NCBI GenBank assembly: GCA_034431435.1
Contig: DAOUDG010000031.1
Coordinates: 4,637-68,636, forward strand
Length of the DNA stretch: 64,000 bases
Direction: 5' to 3'
DNA from: JAHCIE01 sp034431435
GTDB taxonomy: Bacteria > Chloroflexota > Anaerolineae > Epilineales > JAHCIE01
A program made the position numbers and the translations under genes. The notes below the pieces were generated by a model that did not search any database, was not told the DNA's origin, and worked only from the letters and a program-made list of their open reading frames with translations. Below, piece after piece: positions 39,788 to 49,400 of this stretch (positions are counted from its first letter, which is position 1; each line of letters starts with the position of its first letter).

Positions 39788-40504
39788 CTAGCCCTGTCGC
39801 AGGCGATGGCTCACGCCCCCTGCCCCTGCCACAATCAAGTCGGTGGCGAGATCGATGAACAGGCCGTGTTCGACAATGCCCGCGCGGGAATCTAGCGCCG
39901 CCGCCAGCTGCCGCACATCACTGATGGGGCCGAAGTCACAGTCCAGAATCATGTTGCCCGAGTCGGTCACAAACTGTGCGCCGTCGCGCGTCTGGCGGAC
40001 GGCGTAGCGCGCGCCCAGAGCTTCGAGGTAGCGCGCCTGCGCCAGCCAGCCGAAGGGTAGCACCTCGACGGGCACCGGCCAGCGCGTTCCCAGCCGGGGT
40101 GATGGCTTCGTCTCATCCACCACGATAACCTCTCGCGCGCTCACCTGGGCGACAATCTTCTCGCGCAGCAACGCGCCGCCGCCGCCCTTGATCAGGTTCA
40201 TCGCCGGGTCGACCTCGTCCGCGCCGTCAATGGTCACGTCCAGGTCCTCGGGTAGGTCATCCGGCAGCAGCGGGATGCCGAGCCGCATGGCCTCCTGCGC
40301 CGTCGCCCTGGAGGTGGCGAAGGCGACAATATCGCGCAACTCACCGCTGCGTAGCCGTTCGGCGATGAGGCGCGTCGCGAAGGTGGCCGTGCTGCCCGTG
40401 CCGAGGCCCACCCTCATTCCCGATTGCACGAATTGGACCGCTTGATGCGCGGCCTGTTCCTTATAGTGCGCCAGAGGATCGGCCACGGCCGAAGCCCCAC
40501 TCAT
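39788..40504 (-). CDS. rpiA: ribose-5-phosphate isomerase A
   Basis: 238 residues. RpiA motifs are GLGTGSTA near the N-terminus, TIDGADEVDP with the catalytic acidic residues, KGGGGALLREKIVA, and VVDETKPSPRLG. It interconverts ribose 5- and ribulose 5-phosphate. It is the last gene of a minus-strand group with pgl and pgi, and its end is only 25 bp from the end of araB, transcribed towards it. Its product ribulose 5-phosphate is the substrate of the phosphoribulokinase encoded at 57 kb. Confidence 0.95.
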   Translation of the reverse strand: MSGASAVADPLAHYKEQAAHQAVQFVQSGMRVGLGTGSTATFATRLIAERLRSGELRDIVAFATSRATAQEAMRLGIPLLPDDLPEDLDVTIDGADEVDPAMNLIKGGGGALLREKIVAQVSAREVIVVDETKPSPRLGTRWPVPVEVLPFGWLAQARYLEALGARYAVRQTRDGAQFVTDSGNMILDCDFGPISDVRQLAAALDSRAGIVEHGLFIDLATDLIVAGAGGVSHRLRQG

Positions 40505-40514
40505 ACAGACCCCC

Positions 40515-41267
40515 TTACTCCGCGCTGGCCGCCACCTTCGCCGCCGCCGCCGCGTCCACCAGCCAGTGCAACGCGCCGTTGGGCGGCTGAATCAACTGCG
40601 CGGGCCACACATCGGGTTGATACGGTCCTTGAAGCACGTTCCACAGCATATCCGCTTTGGCTGCGCCTTCCACCAGAAAGGCCACGTCGCGCGCGGCGTT
40701 GATGAGCGGCGCGGTGAGGGTCACCCGCCAGGTCGCCATGATCTCGACGTACTGGGGCGCGACCCACCGCGACTCCTCGCGCAGAACAGCCGTACCCGGA
40801 AACAGGGACGCCGTATGCCCATTATCGCCCATGCCCAACAGGATGAGATCGAAGCGGGGCAGGGTTGCGACGCGAAAGAAACGCTGCATCTCCTGCTCGT
40901 AGGTCAGCGCAGCCTGGGCCGGGTCGATCTCCCCCCGGATGCGGTGAACGTTAGCCGGCGGCAGCGCCACGTGGTCGAGCAGGGCCTCCCGCGCCATGCG
41001 GTAGTTGCTGCGCGCGTCCTCAGACGGCACACAGCGCTCGTCGCCAAACCAGACGTGCGTCGCCTGCCAGGCGATCCCATCCTTGAAGTCTGCGCTCGCC
41101 AGCCGCGCGTAGATGGGCCGGGGCGTGCCGCCCCCGGCTAGAGCGACGACGAAGCGGCCACGCGCGGCGATTGCCTGCGCGGCGCGCTGCGCGATAAACT
41201 CAGCCGCCCCCGCCGCGAAGCTCAGCCCGTCGGGGAATACGCGCCAGTTCAGCACGCCCGTGCTCAA
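40515..41267 (-). CDS. pgl: 6-phosphogluconolactonase (DevB type)
   Basis: 250 residues. Family motifs are [42 protein letters not shown] and [18 protein letters not shown]. It hydrolyses 6-phosphogluconolactone in the oxidative pentose phosphate pathway. The gene lies between pgi, which overlaps its start by 4 nt, and rpiA, 10 nt downstream. Glucose-6-phosphate and 6-phosphogluconate dehydrogenase genes are not seen here. Confidence 0.94.
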   Translation of the reverse strand: MSTGVLNWRVFPDGLSFAAGAAEFIAQRAAQAIAARGRFVVALAGGGTPRPIYARLASADFKDGIAWQATHVWFGDERCVPSEDARSNYRMAREALLDHVALPPANVHRIRGEIDPAQAALTYEQEMQRFFRVATLPRFDLILLGMGDNGHTASLFPGTAVLREESRWVAPQYVEIMATWRVTLTAPLINAARDVAFLVEGAAKADMLWNVLQGPYQPDVWPAQLIQPPNGALHWLVDAAAAAKVAASAE

Positions 41268-42910
41268 CGGCGGCCGCGCAGGGTGCGGTAGCGGCGCATC
41301 AGGGTATTGGTGGAACTGTCGTGCTGGAGGTCAGGTGGGCTGGCGCTCGCCAACTCAGGGATGATGCGCGCCGCCAATACCTTGCCGAGTTCCACGCCCC
41401 ACTGGTCAAACGCATCGATGTTCCAGATGACGCTTTGGGTAAAGACGCTGTGCTCGTACAGGGCGATCAGCGCGCCGAGAATCTCCGGCGTGAGCAGGTC
41501 GGCCAGGATGACGCTACTCGGCCGGTTGCCCTCGAACGTGCGATGGGGAACCAGCCAGTCCGGCGTGCCTTCCGCCTTGACCTCGTCGGCCGTCTTGCCA
41601 AAGGCCAGGGCCTCTGCCTGGGCAAAGATATTGGACATCAGGATGTCGTGGTGGTCACCCAGCGGGTTGAGGCTGTTGGCAAAGCCGATGAAGTCGCAGG
41701 GAACCAGCTTGGTTCCCTGGTGAATCAACTGGTAAAACGAGTGCTGCCCATTGGTCCCCGGCTCGCCCCAATAGATCGGCCCCGTCTGGTAATCGCGAAT
41801 CGCTGCCCCGTCCAGCGTCACGTACTTGCCGTTGCTCTCCATCGTCAGTTGCTGCAAGTAGGCGGGGAAGCGCTTCAGATACTGGTCGTAGGGCAACACC
41901 GCCACCGTCTGCGCGCCAAAGAAATCGTTGTACCAGACGGCCAGCAGCCCCATCAGCGCCGGGAGATTCTGAGCCAACGGCGCGGTGCGGAAGTGCTCGT
42001 CCATGGCGTGGAAGCCCGCCAGCAGCGCGCGGAAGCCCTGCGGCCCGATCGCCAGCATGGTCGAGAGGCCGATGGCGGAGTCCATCGAGTAGCGGCCCCC
42101 CACCCAATCCCAGAAGCCAAACATGTTGGCCGTGTCGATGCCAAACCTGGCTACCTGCTCTGCATTGGTCGAGACGGCGACGAAGTGCCTGGCAATCGCC
42201 TGCTCGTCCTTGAGCGCGGCCAGCATCCAGCTGCGTGCGGTGTGGGCGTTGGTCATCGTCTCCAGGGTGGTGAAGGTCTTAGATGACACGATGAACAGCG
42301 TCTCAGCCGGGTTCAGGTCGTGGGTGGCCTCGGCGAAGTCCGTGCCATCCACGTTGGACACGAAGCGGAAGATTATGTCGCGCGCCGCGTAATGGCGCAG
42401 CGCCTCATACGCCATGACCGGGCCGAGGTCTGAGCCGCCGATGCCGATATTGACGACGTTGCGAATCGGTCGCCCCGTGTAGCCCATCCACTCGCCGCCA
42501 CGCACGCTGTCGGCAAAGGCGGCCATGCGGTCCAGCACGGCATGCACCTCAGGCACGACATTCTTGCCATCAACGACGATCTGGGCGTCGCGCGGCGCGC
42601 GCAGCGCCACGTGCAGCACGGCGCGATTCTCGGTAATGTTGATTCGGTCGCCCCGGAACATGGCGTCGCGGCGCGCTTCCAGGCCGCTCTCGCGGGCCAG
42701 GTCCACCAGCAACCGCAGCGTCTCGTCGGTGATGCGATGCTTGGAGTAGTCAAGATACAGGCCGGCCGCGTCTAGCGCCAGCCGCTCCCCGCGCTGGGGG
42801 TCCTGCGCGAACAACGTCTTGAGCTGGACATCCTTGATGGACTGGTAGTGAGCCGCTAACGCCCGCCAGGCGGGACGCTGGGTTACAGAAATATGGTCGG
42901 CCATAGCCAT
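41264..42910 (-). CDS. pgi: glucose-6-phosphate isomerase
   Basis: 548 residues, full length for the E. coli-type enzyme. Signatures are [68 protein letters not shown] and [10 protein letters not shown], covering both PGI signature patterns. It interconverts glucose 6- and fructose 6-phosphate. It heads the pgi-pgl-rpiA operon; an extended -10 promoter lies about 60 bp upstream. Confidence 0.96.
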   Translation of the reverse strand: MAMADHISVTQRPAWRALAAHYQSIKDVQLKTLFAQDPQRGERLALDAAGLYLDYSKHRITDETLRLLVDLARESGLEARRDAMFRGDRINITENRAVLHVALRAPRDAQIVVDGKNVVPEVHAVLDRMAAFADSVRGGEWMGYTGRPIRNVVNIGIGGSDLGPVMAYEALRHYAARDIIFRFVSNVDGTDFAEATHDLNPAETLFIVSSKTFTTLETMTNAHTARSWMLAALKDEQAIARHFVAVSTNAEQVARFGIDTANMFGFWDWVGGRYSMDSAIGLSTMLAIGPQGFRALLAGFHAMDEHFRTAPLAQNLPALMGLLAVWYNDFFGAQTVAVLPYDQYLKRFPAYLQQLTMESNGKYVTLDGAAIRDYQTGPIYWGEPGTNGQHSFYQLIHQGTKLVPCDFIGFANSLNPLGDHHDILMSNIFAQAEALAFGKTADEVKAEGTPDWLVPHRTFEGNRPSSVILADLLTPEILGALIALYEHSVFTQSVIWNIDAFDQWGVELGKVLAARIIPELASASPPDLQHDSSTNTLMRRYRTLRGRR

Positions 42911-42969
42911 CAGACTCCTCCCCTTCGTGGGCGACCGCGCCGCCGGTGCGCCATGCGCCCGGCGACCAG

Positions 42970-42978
42970 ATTATAGCA
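42970..42978 (-). promoter_or_regulatory. extended -10 promoter of pgi-pgl-rpiA
   Basis: On the minus strand the sequence is TGCTATAAT, an exact extended -10 element. No clear -35 is visible 17 bp upstream, as is usual when TGn is present. The expected start near 42963 gives a leader of about 53 nt. Confidence 0.6.
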
Positions 42979-43039
42979 CAACGCGCGCCCAGACCAGGGA
43001 GCGTTGGCCAGTATCGGCCTCACGCCTCTGGATGCGGAG

Positions 43040-44680
43040 TTAGCCCGTGCCGGCGCCGCTCGGCGTCGGTAGCGCCGCCGCTGGCTCGTCGCCTGTCGCG
43101 CGGGTCGGCAGCCGTCGCACGTACCACAACGCCAGCAGGGCAAACAGAGCAATAGAGGCGAACGCCGCCTTGAGCGCGGCGATCTGGGCGTTGGCGTACT
43201 CCGTGACAATGGCGTCCACCTGGGCGGGGCTGAGGCCCGCCGCCTCGGCGCTCGCTTGCACCTGCGCCGTGCTGACAAAGTTGGCGTTCTTCTCGGCCGC
43301 CGCGGCGATCTCGCTGCTCACGTCGGCCAGAGCCGGGTCTGCCAGCACGGCCGTCTGGAAGTTGGTCACCAGCGACGCGATGAGAATCGAGCCGACAAGA
43401 GCCGTTCCCAGCGATGCGCCCAGGTTTTGGGCCGTCCCTTGCAGGCCGCCAGCCTCACTCCCTCGTTCGGGCGCGACCGACGACATGATGACGTTGCCTA
43501 GCTGCGAGGCCAGCAAGCCCAGCCCCGCACCCACCAGCGCCAGCGCTATAGCAAAGCCCGTCGACTGCAAGTTCGGCCCCGTAAAGGCGATGAGCAACAC
43601 CTCACCGATCAGCATGCCGACGAGGCCAATCTCGACAATGCGCTTCGGAGAATAGCGCGCCGCCAGCGACGCGCCCAGCAGCGCGAAGAAGAACAGGCCC
43701 ATCGACAGCGGCAGGATCGTGATGCCGGTTTGCAGCGAGTCGTAGCCGAGCACCGTCTGCAAATAGAGCGGCAGCACGAAGAACGTGCTCATGATGATGA
43801 ACTGCTGGCAGAGCAGTGTGGTCAGGCCCGCCCGCAGGCGCGGGATGCCCAGCAGGCGCACATCGAGCAGCGGTTCCTTGCCCGCTTCTATCAACGACTC
43901 CTCGCGGCGGGCGAACAACGCCATCAGGATGAGGCCGACCACGATGAGCCAGAAGACGGGAGACAGCCCCAACGGGGTGAACGGGGCAGCGGCCTTGGGC
44001 GTGATCCAACCCCACTGGCTGGAGCGCAGGATGCCGAAGACGGCCAGGCCCAGGCCCGCCGCCGACAGGAACGCGCCACCCAGGTCGAGCCGGCCGTGCC
44101 GCCCCGCCGTCGCGGGGATGGCGCGCAGGAATAGCATCAGCGCCAGCACGACGACCGTCTCCGTAGCAAAGACCAGCCGCCAGGTGTAGTTGGCCGTCAC
44201 CCAGCCACCAATCAGCGGGCCAAGCGCCGCCGATGCGCCGCTGACGCCACCCAGGATACCGTAAGCCAGGGCGCGCTGGCGGCCCGCATAGGTAGCCGCC
44301 GTCAGGGCGGCGATGGCCGGGATGACCAGCACCGCGCCCAACCCCTCCACGAACGACCATCCGACAATCAACACGCCCAGCGTCGGCGACAGCGCCGTGA
44401 TCAGCGAGCCGGTGCCGTAGACCAGCAGGCCAACGGCATAGGCGCGCTTGGCTCCCCAGCGGTCACCAAGCTTGCCACCAATCAGCATAAAGGCCGCCAT
44501 CACCAGGGTATAGAGGGTGATAGCCGTCTGCAAGCCGACGACGGTCGTGTTGAGGTCCTCGACGATCTGGGAGATCGACACGTTCATCACAGTCGTGTCG
44601 AGGACCATGATAAACTGCGCCGCCGCCAGCATGGCGATGACGCCCCAGCCCGCCTTCTTCTCTGCTGCATTGGTTGCCAT
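43040..44680 (-). CDS. MFS drug/proton antiporter, DHA2 (EmrB-like) family
   Basis: 546 residues with about 14 membrane segments. Diagnostic motifs are LDTTVMNVS in the first helix (motif D1), GGKLGDRWGAKRAY (motif A) and GASAALGPLIGGW (antiporter motif C in helix 5). A long loop with AAEKNANFVSTAQVQA precedes the last helix. It is expected to export hydrophobic compounds by proton exchange. No TetR/MarR regulator is adjacent, so control is unclear. Confidence 0.9.
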   Translation of the reverse strand: MATNAAEKKAGWGVIAMLAAAQFIMVLDTTVMNVSISQIVEDLNTTVVGLQTAITLYTLVMAAFMLIGGKLGDRWGAKRAYAVGLLVYGTGSLITALSPTLGVLIVGWSFVEGLGAVLVIPAIAALTAATYAGRQRALAYGILGGVSGASAALGPLIGGWVTANYTWRLVFATETVVVLALMLFLRAIPATAGRHGRLDLGGAFLSAAGLGLAVFGILRSSQWGWITPKAAAPFTPLGLSPVFWLIVVGLILMALFARREESLIEAGKEPLLDVRLLGIPRLRAGLTTLLCQQFIIMSTFFVLPLYLQTVLGYDSLQTGITILPLSMGLFFFALLGASLAARYSPKRIVEIGLVGMLIGEVLLIAFTGPNLQSTGFAIALALVGAGLGLLASQLGNVIMSSVAPERGSEAGGLQGTAQNLGASLGTALVGSILIASLVTNFQTAVLADPALADVSSEIAAAAEKNANFVSTAQVQASAEAAGLSPAQVDAIVTEYANAQIAALKAAFASIALFALLALWYVRRLPTRATGDEPAAALPTPSGAGTG

Positions 44681-44892
44681 AGTTCAGCGCCTTCATGCTC
44701 TGTCGCCCAGCCGGCCTCGCGGCCCTCACGGCGCCGACGATGGAGCAGGCGCTCCTGTGCCAGTACGTCTTTGAACTGCTGGTCAGGCTCAGGCCACAGA
44801 GTCGTTGTCTATATCTCGCCCTGGCAGGGCGGCCAGGCAGCCTTCAGCGCGGCGTAGCCTCCAACGCCCCCGGCAGGTGCAACCATCGGTAC

Positions 44893-45678
44893 TCAGGGGC
44901 CGTTCGGATCCGCTGCCATCCATGTCTGCAGATCGGCCAGGGGCTGCTGCGAAACAACGAGAGAGCCAGCTTGCGGGCGATCAAGCTCGACGATTAGCAT
45001 AATCACCAGGGAGAACGAGAGGGCCAGGAAGAAGGTGGCCCAGGTCCGCCGCGAGCCGGCGATGGCGGTCTGGTATCCCACCCCGATCATGCTGAGTATG
45101 ATGAGGGCAATGAGTACCAGCCAGACGGTGGGAGGAATCCGCGCTTGAAGGCCGATGGCCACCCTCAATGCTTGCAGATTGGTCACCTCGTTGAGCGATT
45201 CAATATAGAGAGCGGCCACGTCGGAGTTCATATCCTGGCGCGCATTGGCGACCGCCATGTCCCATAGACGTCGTTGGGTCTGGTCCGCCCTGACAAGGGC
45301 TTTCGAGACCTGATCGAGATCACCGCTCTGAACAGCAGCCAGGCGATTGGCCACATATTCGCGGAGCAGCGTCTTCGCTTCGTTGCGATCCGGCTGCGGG
45401 AGGAACTCGGACCGCGCATAGGCCGTCCGAAGCGCGTTGGCTTCATCGCGCACGAGGGCCTTGCGCGTGTCAAACCGATCGGACACGATCGCGAAGGTAA
45501 AGGCCAGAATGAACGCCAGCAAGCCCAGGGTAGTACCCGAGATGGCCGAGACCGGCGATTCCTTCTCATCCTCGGTGCGGTCGCGGATACGCCGGCCGCC
45601 CCGATAGCCCACCTCAATCGCAATCATCACCGCGGCAACTGAGAGTGCGAAAATGGCCCATGCAGGTGCGCTGTCCAT
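44893..45678 (-). CDS. DUF4239 (bestrophin-like) membrane protein
   Basis: 261 residues with two N-terminal segments (about 5-25 and 47-66), a central helical soluble region (EANALRTAYARSEFLP; LREYVANRLAAV), and two C-terminal segments (about 185-203 and 212-230). It matches the DUF4239 layout and the EANALRTA motif. It is diverged from the protein at 4128-4916, which lacks EANALRTA in the same form. Function unknown. Confidence 0.78.
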   Translation of the reverse strand: MDSAPAWAIFALSVAAVMIAIEVGYRGGRRIRDRTEDEKESPVSAISGTTLGLLAFILAFTFAIVSDRFDTRKALVRDEANALRTAYARSEFLPQPDRNEAKTLLREYVANRLAAVQSGDLDQVSKALVRADQTQRRLWDMAVANARQDMNSDVAALYIESLNEVTNLQALRVAIGLQARIPPTVWLVLIALIILSMIGVGYQTAIAGSRRTWATFFLALSFSLVIMLIVELDRPQAGSLVVSQQPLADLQTWMAADPNGP

Positions 45679-45771
45679 ACTGATTCAGATCTCCTACGCA
45701 GGGACTGGCGCTGCTATCGTTGGCAAGACCCTGATTCGCAGCCAGCCCATCGGTCCTTCGCCACGGCAGCC

Positions 45772-45817
45772 GGCCGTCGAGCAGTCTGGCCTGGCTGGCC
45801 ATAACTACTCGACGGCC
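45772..45817 (+). repeat. nested inverted repeat
   Basis: GGCCGTCGAG (45772-45781) pairs with CTCGACGGCC (45808-45817). Inside its loop TGGCC (45787-45791) pairs with GGCCA (45797-45801). It lies upstream of the DUF4239 gene and downstream of the next minus-strand gene, so it could terminate transcription arriving from the right. Confidence 0.5.
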
Positions 45818-45901
45818 TGACGCCTCCTTACGCATTCACAGCTGGCGGGGCGAGAGATTGCGTCACGGGGAGCGACGCGGCGTCTCTGACCCAACGGGCA
45901 G

Positions 45902-46201
45902 CTAGTAGCCGGTGTAGCCCGGCACGCGCTTGCGGCCATAGCCGCCGGTGTAGCTGGCAATGTCAGCGAAGACCGCCAGACCCAGCCACAACCAGTCCCA
46001 GCCGACAACCCCACCAGGCGCGACGAGGACGTACATCAGAGTCGTCCAGGGAAGGAAGATGAGACCCGCTACCGGCCATAGCCACCAGACGATGGGCCAG
46101 CCATTGAAGGCCAGCTGCCACACAACGGGCTGGAACAGCCACCACAGCGCGCCGACAATGCGCGGGCCGAGCAACACAAGGGCCAGGAAGAAGCAACACA
46201 T
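45902..46201 (-). CDS. small conserved membrane protein
   Basis: 99 residues; AAGGAG lies just upstream of the ATG. It is rich in Trp and Pro within membrane stretches: LLGPRIVGALWWLFQP, FLPWTTLMYVLVAPGGVVGWDW, and LGLAVFADIASYTGG. Similar short proteins with the WTTLMY-x-APGG pattern occur widely in bacteria without a known function. Three helices are predicted by eye. Confidence 0.65.
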   Translation of the reverse strand: MCCFFLALVLLGPRIVGALWWLFQPVVWQLAFNGWPIVWWLWPVAGLIFLPWTTLMYVLVAPGGVVGWDWLWLGLAVFADIASYTGGYGRKRVPGYTGY

Positions 46202-46250
46202 AGCCAGTCTCCTTTTCAGGTGTCAGTAGGATGAGTTCTCGAATCCGTTT

Positions 46251-46490
46251 CTATGCACTTCCTGGCGGCGCGCCTCCTTTCTTCTGTTCGCGGGCCTGGG
46301 CGCGTCGCTCGCTCCACGAGACGGCAGCGAAGAAGCCAAACACCGCGCCCGCGCCCGCGCCGACCAGCATGACGGCCGTGCCAATCAGTGTGAAGCCCAA
46401 CTGCCAGAGCAGCAAGCCAATCAGGAATCCCACGGCCGCACCCAGGAACGCCCCCACGACCCCCACGAGACTCAGACGACATCCGCCCAT
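46251..46490 (-). CDS. small glycine-rich membrane protein
   Basis: 79 residues with GGAGGAG upstream of the ATG. Two glycine-zipper-like helices (GAFLGAAVGFLIGLLL; LVGAGAGAVFGFFAAV) are followed by a charged tail (SERRAQAREQKKG). It lies 49 bp after the P-type ATPase gene on the same strand and may be co-transcribed. Function unknown. Confidence 0.55.
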   Translation of the reverse strand: MGGCRLSLVGVVGAFLGAAVGFLIGLLLWQLGFTLIGTAVMLVGAGAGAVFGFFAAVSWSERRAQAREQKKGGAPPGSA

Positions 46491-46538
46491 GTTACTGCTC
46501 CTCCCGTGAGTCTCAACGCCGGCGCATCGATTGTTGCG

Positions 46539-49370
46539 CTACCTGGCGGGGCCAGGCGCGGCCGCGACCTGACTCGCCTGGGCCGCAGCCGAACGCCGCC
46601 GCCGGCGCAGGAAGAACTTGATGACTTCGTCGATGAGCAGCAAGACAAAGGCGAACACAATGCACACCAGCCAGTGCGTCAGATTGAGCCCGGTCAGGCC
46701 CAGGGCGCGCTGCAGGAAGCCGATCACTGTGGGCGCCAGGGTCGCCAGGAGCGCCAGGCCGTACAGCTGGAGCTGCCGCCGGTCGCCCAGCGTATCGCGG
46801 TCGAACGCCGACTCGGTTTCGCTCCGGCAGCTCAGGCCGATAACAATGTTGAACAGGGAGAAGGCCACATAGGCCATCGTCGCCGCCAGGGCTACCCCGC
46901 CGGGCGTGTAGGAGGCTTGCAGGAACAACGTACCAAAGGCCATCAGCAGCCCGATGAAGATGATGCGCACCCACTGCGACCGCGATAGCACCGGCTGAGC
47001 CAGCGGCCGCGGCTTGCGCTCCATCAGCCCCGGCGATGGCTTGTCGAAGCCCAGCGCCACGGCGATCGGAACCTGCACCAGGAAGTTGATCCACAGGATG
47101 ACGAACGGCGCGAAGGGAATGCCGTTGGCGATGGCAAAGAACGCCGCCCCCAGGAAGGTGGCGATGAACGCCACCAACGCCGTCATCTGGAAGCGGATGT
47201 ACTTGGTCAGGTTGTCGTACAGGGCGCGGCCATACTCTACCGCCTTGACGATGGTGGCGAAGTTGTCGTCGGTGAGAATCATCACCGCCGCCTCCTTCGA
47301 CACCTCGGTGCCGGTGATACCCATCGCCACACCGATGTCAGCCTTCTTGAGGGCGGGCGCGTCGTTGACCCCATCGCCCGTCATCGCCACGATGTTGCTC
47401 TGCTTCTGGAGCATGGTCACCAGGCGAATCTTGTCCTCCGGCGCGACGCGCGCCACCACCCCAATATCGGGTAGCTCCTTCATCAGCTCATCGTCGCTCA
47501 TGGCGGCGAATTCCGCGCCCGTCAGCGCCTTGCCCTCGATACCCAACTCGTGACCGATGGCCGCCGCCGTGACGGCATGGTCGCCGGTGATCATGCGCAC
47601 CTGGATGCCGGCGCTGTGGCACTTGGCGATGGCGTCCTTCGCCTCGGCGCGTGGCGGGTCCACGATGCCCACCATCGCCATCAGCGTCAGGTTCTTGATC
47701 TGGCTGATCAGGTCGCTCTTGGCGTCGAAAGTCTGGGGGTCAAAGTCACGCCGCCCCACCACCATGACGCGCATGCCGCCCTGGGCGAGGGATGCGTTGC
47801 CTTCCAGGGCCAACTGGCGATTCTCGTCGGTGACTGCGGCGGACTGGCCGCCGGGCAACCAATACGAACCGGCGCGGCTGATAAGAACGTCGGGCGCGCC
47901 CTTGACGAAGCAGCGCACCACGGGCTGGCCCTGCTCGTTGGTCATGTTGTGGAAGGTCGCCATGAACTTGTATTCGGAGTCGAAGGGAACCTCGGCGACG
48001 CGGGGGTACATCTGTCGTGCGCCGCTCACGCTGATACCGCCCTTTTCGGCCAGCACGATGAGCGCGCCTTCGGTGGGATCGCCGATGAGGGTGTCGCCGT
48101 CCAGGCGGGCATCGGCGCATAGGGCCATGGGCAGCAGCACCGCGTCAAGATCGACCTTTGCCCCGCCCGCGCTCAGGATTTGCCCCTCGGTGGTGTAGGC
48201 GGCCGCGCCCTTCTGCCAGGGTTGGGCCGCTGGGGCGGCGCCCATGGCGACCCGCTCCAGTTGGCCCTGGGTGCTGTAGCCCTCGCCCGTGATCTTGAAG
48301 CGGTTCCGACCGGGGACGATCAGCTCGCGGGCGGTCATCTTGTTGAGAGTCAGGGTGCCAGTCTTGTCGGAGCAGATGGCCGACACCGAGCCGAGGGTCT
48401 CCACCGACGGCAGGCGCTTGACGATGGCATTCTGGCTGGCCAACACCCGCGTGCCCATGGAGTACAGGGTGGTGACAACGGCGGGCATGCCGGTGGGGAT
48501 GGCCGAGATGGCGAGGGCGATACCGGCGATGAAGATGGTGTTGAAGTCCTGGCCGTTACGCAGACCCATGAAGATCATCAGGATGAACGCCAGACCCGCC
48601 AGGCCGGCGATGATCAGGGTCAGGCGGTCGAGTTGCTTCTGCAGGGGGGTCTTGTCGGCCTCGGTCTTATTGAGCAGGTCGGCAATGTGCCCCATCTCCG
48701 TGCCCATGCCGGTCGTCGTGACGATCATCTCGCCACGCCCGCGGGTGACAGAGGTGTTCATGAAGGCCATGTTCACGCGGTCACCCAGGGCCACCTCCGG
48801 CTTGGTGATGGGCGCGGTATCCTTGAGCGTGGCGACGCTCTCGCCGGTCAGCGCCGCCTCCTCGATCTCCAGGGTCGCCGCGATGAACAGGCGGCCGTCG
48901 GCGGGCACGCGGTTGCCGGCCTCCATCAGGACAACGTCGCCGGGCACGAGACCCTCGGCTTCGATCTCGATGGCCTCCCCGTCGCGGCGGACGCGGGCGA
49001 TATTCTTGAGCATCTTTTCGAGGGCCGAGAGGCTGGCCTCGGCCTTGGCTTCCTGACGTAGGCCCAGCACAGCGTTGAAGATGGTCAACAGGACCAGAAC
49101 CAGGGTCGTGCCCAGATCGCGGGTAAAGACGAAGCTGAGGATAGCAGCGACGATGAGGATGATCTGCATGAAGTCGCGATACTGGCGCAGGAAAGCCTTC
49201 CAACCAGGTTCCTTCTGCTTGGTGGCGAGCAGGTTGGGGCCATACTGCTGAAGGCGGGCCTGGGCCTCGGCCGCGCTCAAGCCCTTCGCCGGATCGACGC
49301 CCAGGGCTTGCGCCACCTGGTCTGGCGACTGCGCATACCACGCGGGTTGAGTTCCTGACGGTTCAGCCAT
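46539..49370 (-). CDS. P-type cation-transporting ATPase (P2-like)
   Basis: 943 residues. N-terminal cation-ATPase domain, actuator motif LTGESVAT, phosphorylation site Asp335 in CSDKTGTLT, nucleotide-binding KGAPDVL, hinge TGDGVNDAPALKKADIG, and a six-helix C-terminal domain. These place it with Ca2+/Na+-type P2 pumps. The M4 motif is PTGMP rather than the PEGLP of typical Ca2+ pumps, so the Glu ligand is replaced by Thr and the ion is uncertain. AGGAAGG lies upstream of the ATG. A ZIP-type transporter gene precedes it on the same strand. Confidence 0.92.
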   Translation of the reverse strand: MAEPSGTQPAWYAQSPDQVAQALGVDPAKGLSAAEAQARLQQYGPNLLATKQKEPGWKAFLRQYRDFMQIILIVAAILSFVFTRDLGTTLVLVLLTIFNAVLGLRQEAKAEASLSALEKMLKNIARVRRDGEAIEIEAEGLVPGDVVLMEAGNRVPADGRLFIAATLEIEEAALTGESVATLKDTAPITKPEVALGDRVNMAFMNTSVTRGRGEMIVTTTGMGTEMGHIADLLNKTEADKTPLQKQLDRLTLIIAGLAGLAFILMIFMGLRNGQDFNTIFIAGIALAISAIPTGMPAVVTTLYSMGTRVLASQNAIVKRLPSVETLGSVSAICSDKTGTLTLNKMTARELIVPGRNRFKITGEGYSTQGQLERVAMGAAPAAQPWQKGAAAYTTEGQILSAGGAKVDLDAVLLPMALCADARLDGDTLIGDPTEGALIVLAEKGGISVSGARQMYPRVAEVPFDSEYKFMATFHNMTNEQGQPVVRCFVKGAPDVLISRAGSYWLPGGQSAAVTDENRQLALEGNASLAQGGMRVMVVGRRDFDPQTFDAKSDLISQIKNLTLMAMVGIVDPPRAEAKDAIAKCHSAGIQVRMITGDHAVTAAAIGHELGIEGKALTGAEFAAMSDDELMKELPDIGVVARVAPEDKIRLVTMLQKQSNIVAMTGDGVNDAPALKKADIGVAMGITGTEVSKEAAVMILTDDNFATIVKAVEYGRALYDNLTKYIRFQMTALVAFIATFLGAAFFAIANGIPFAPFVILWINFLVQVPIAVALGFDKPSPGLMERKPRPLAQPVLSRSQWVRIIFIGLLMAFGTLFLQASYTPGGVALAATMAYVAFSLFNIVIGLSCRSETESAFDRDTLGDRRQLQLYGLALLATLAPTVIGFLQRALGLTGLNLTHWLVCIVFAFVLLLIDEVIKFFLRRRRRSAAAQASQVAAAPGPAR

Positions 49371-49400
49371 AAGATGAGTCCTTCCTCTAGGAAAACATCG

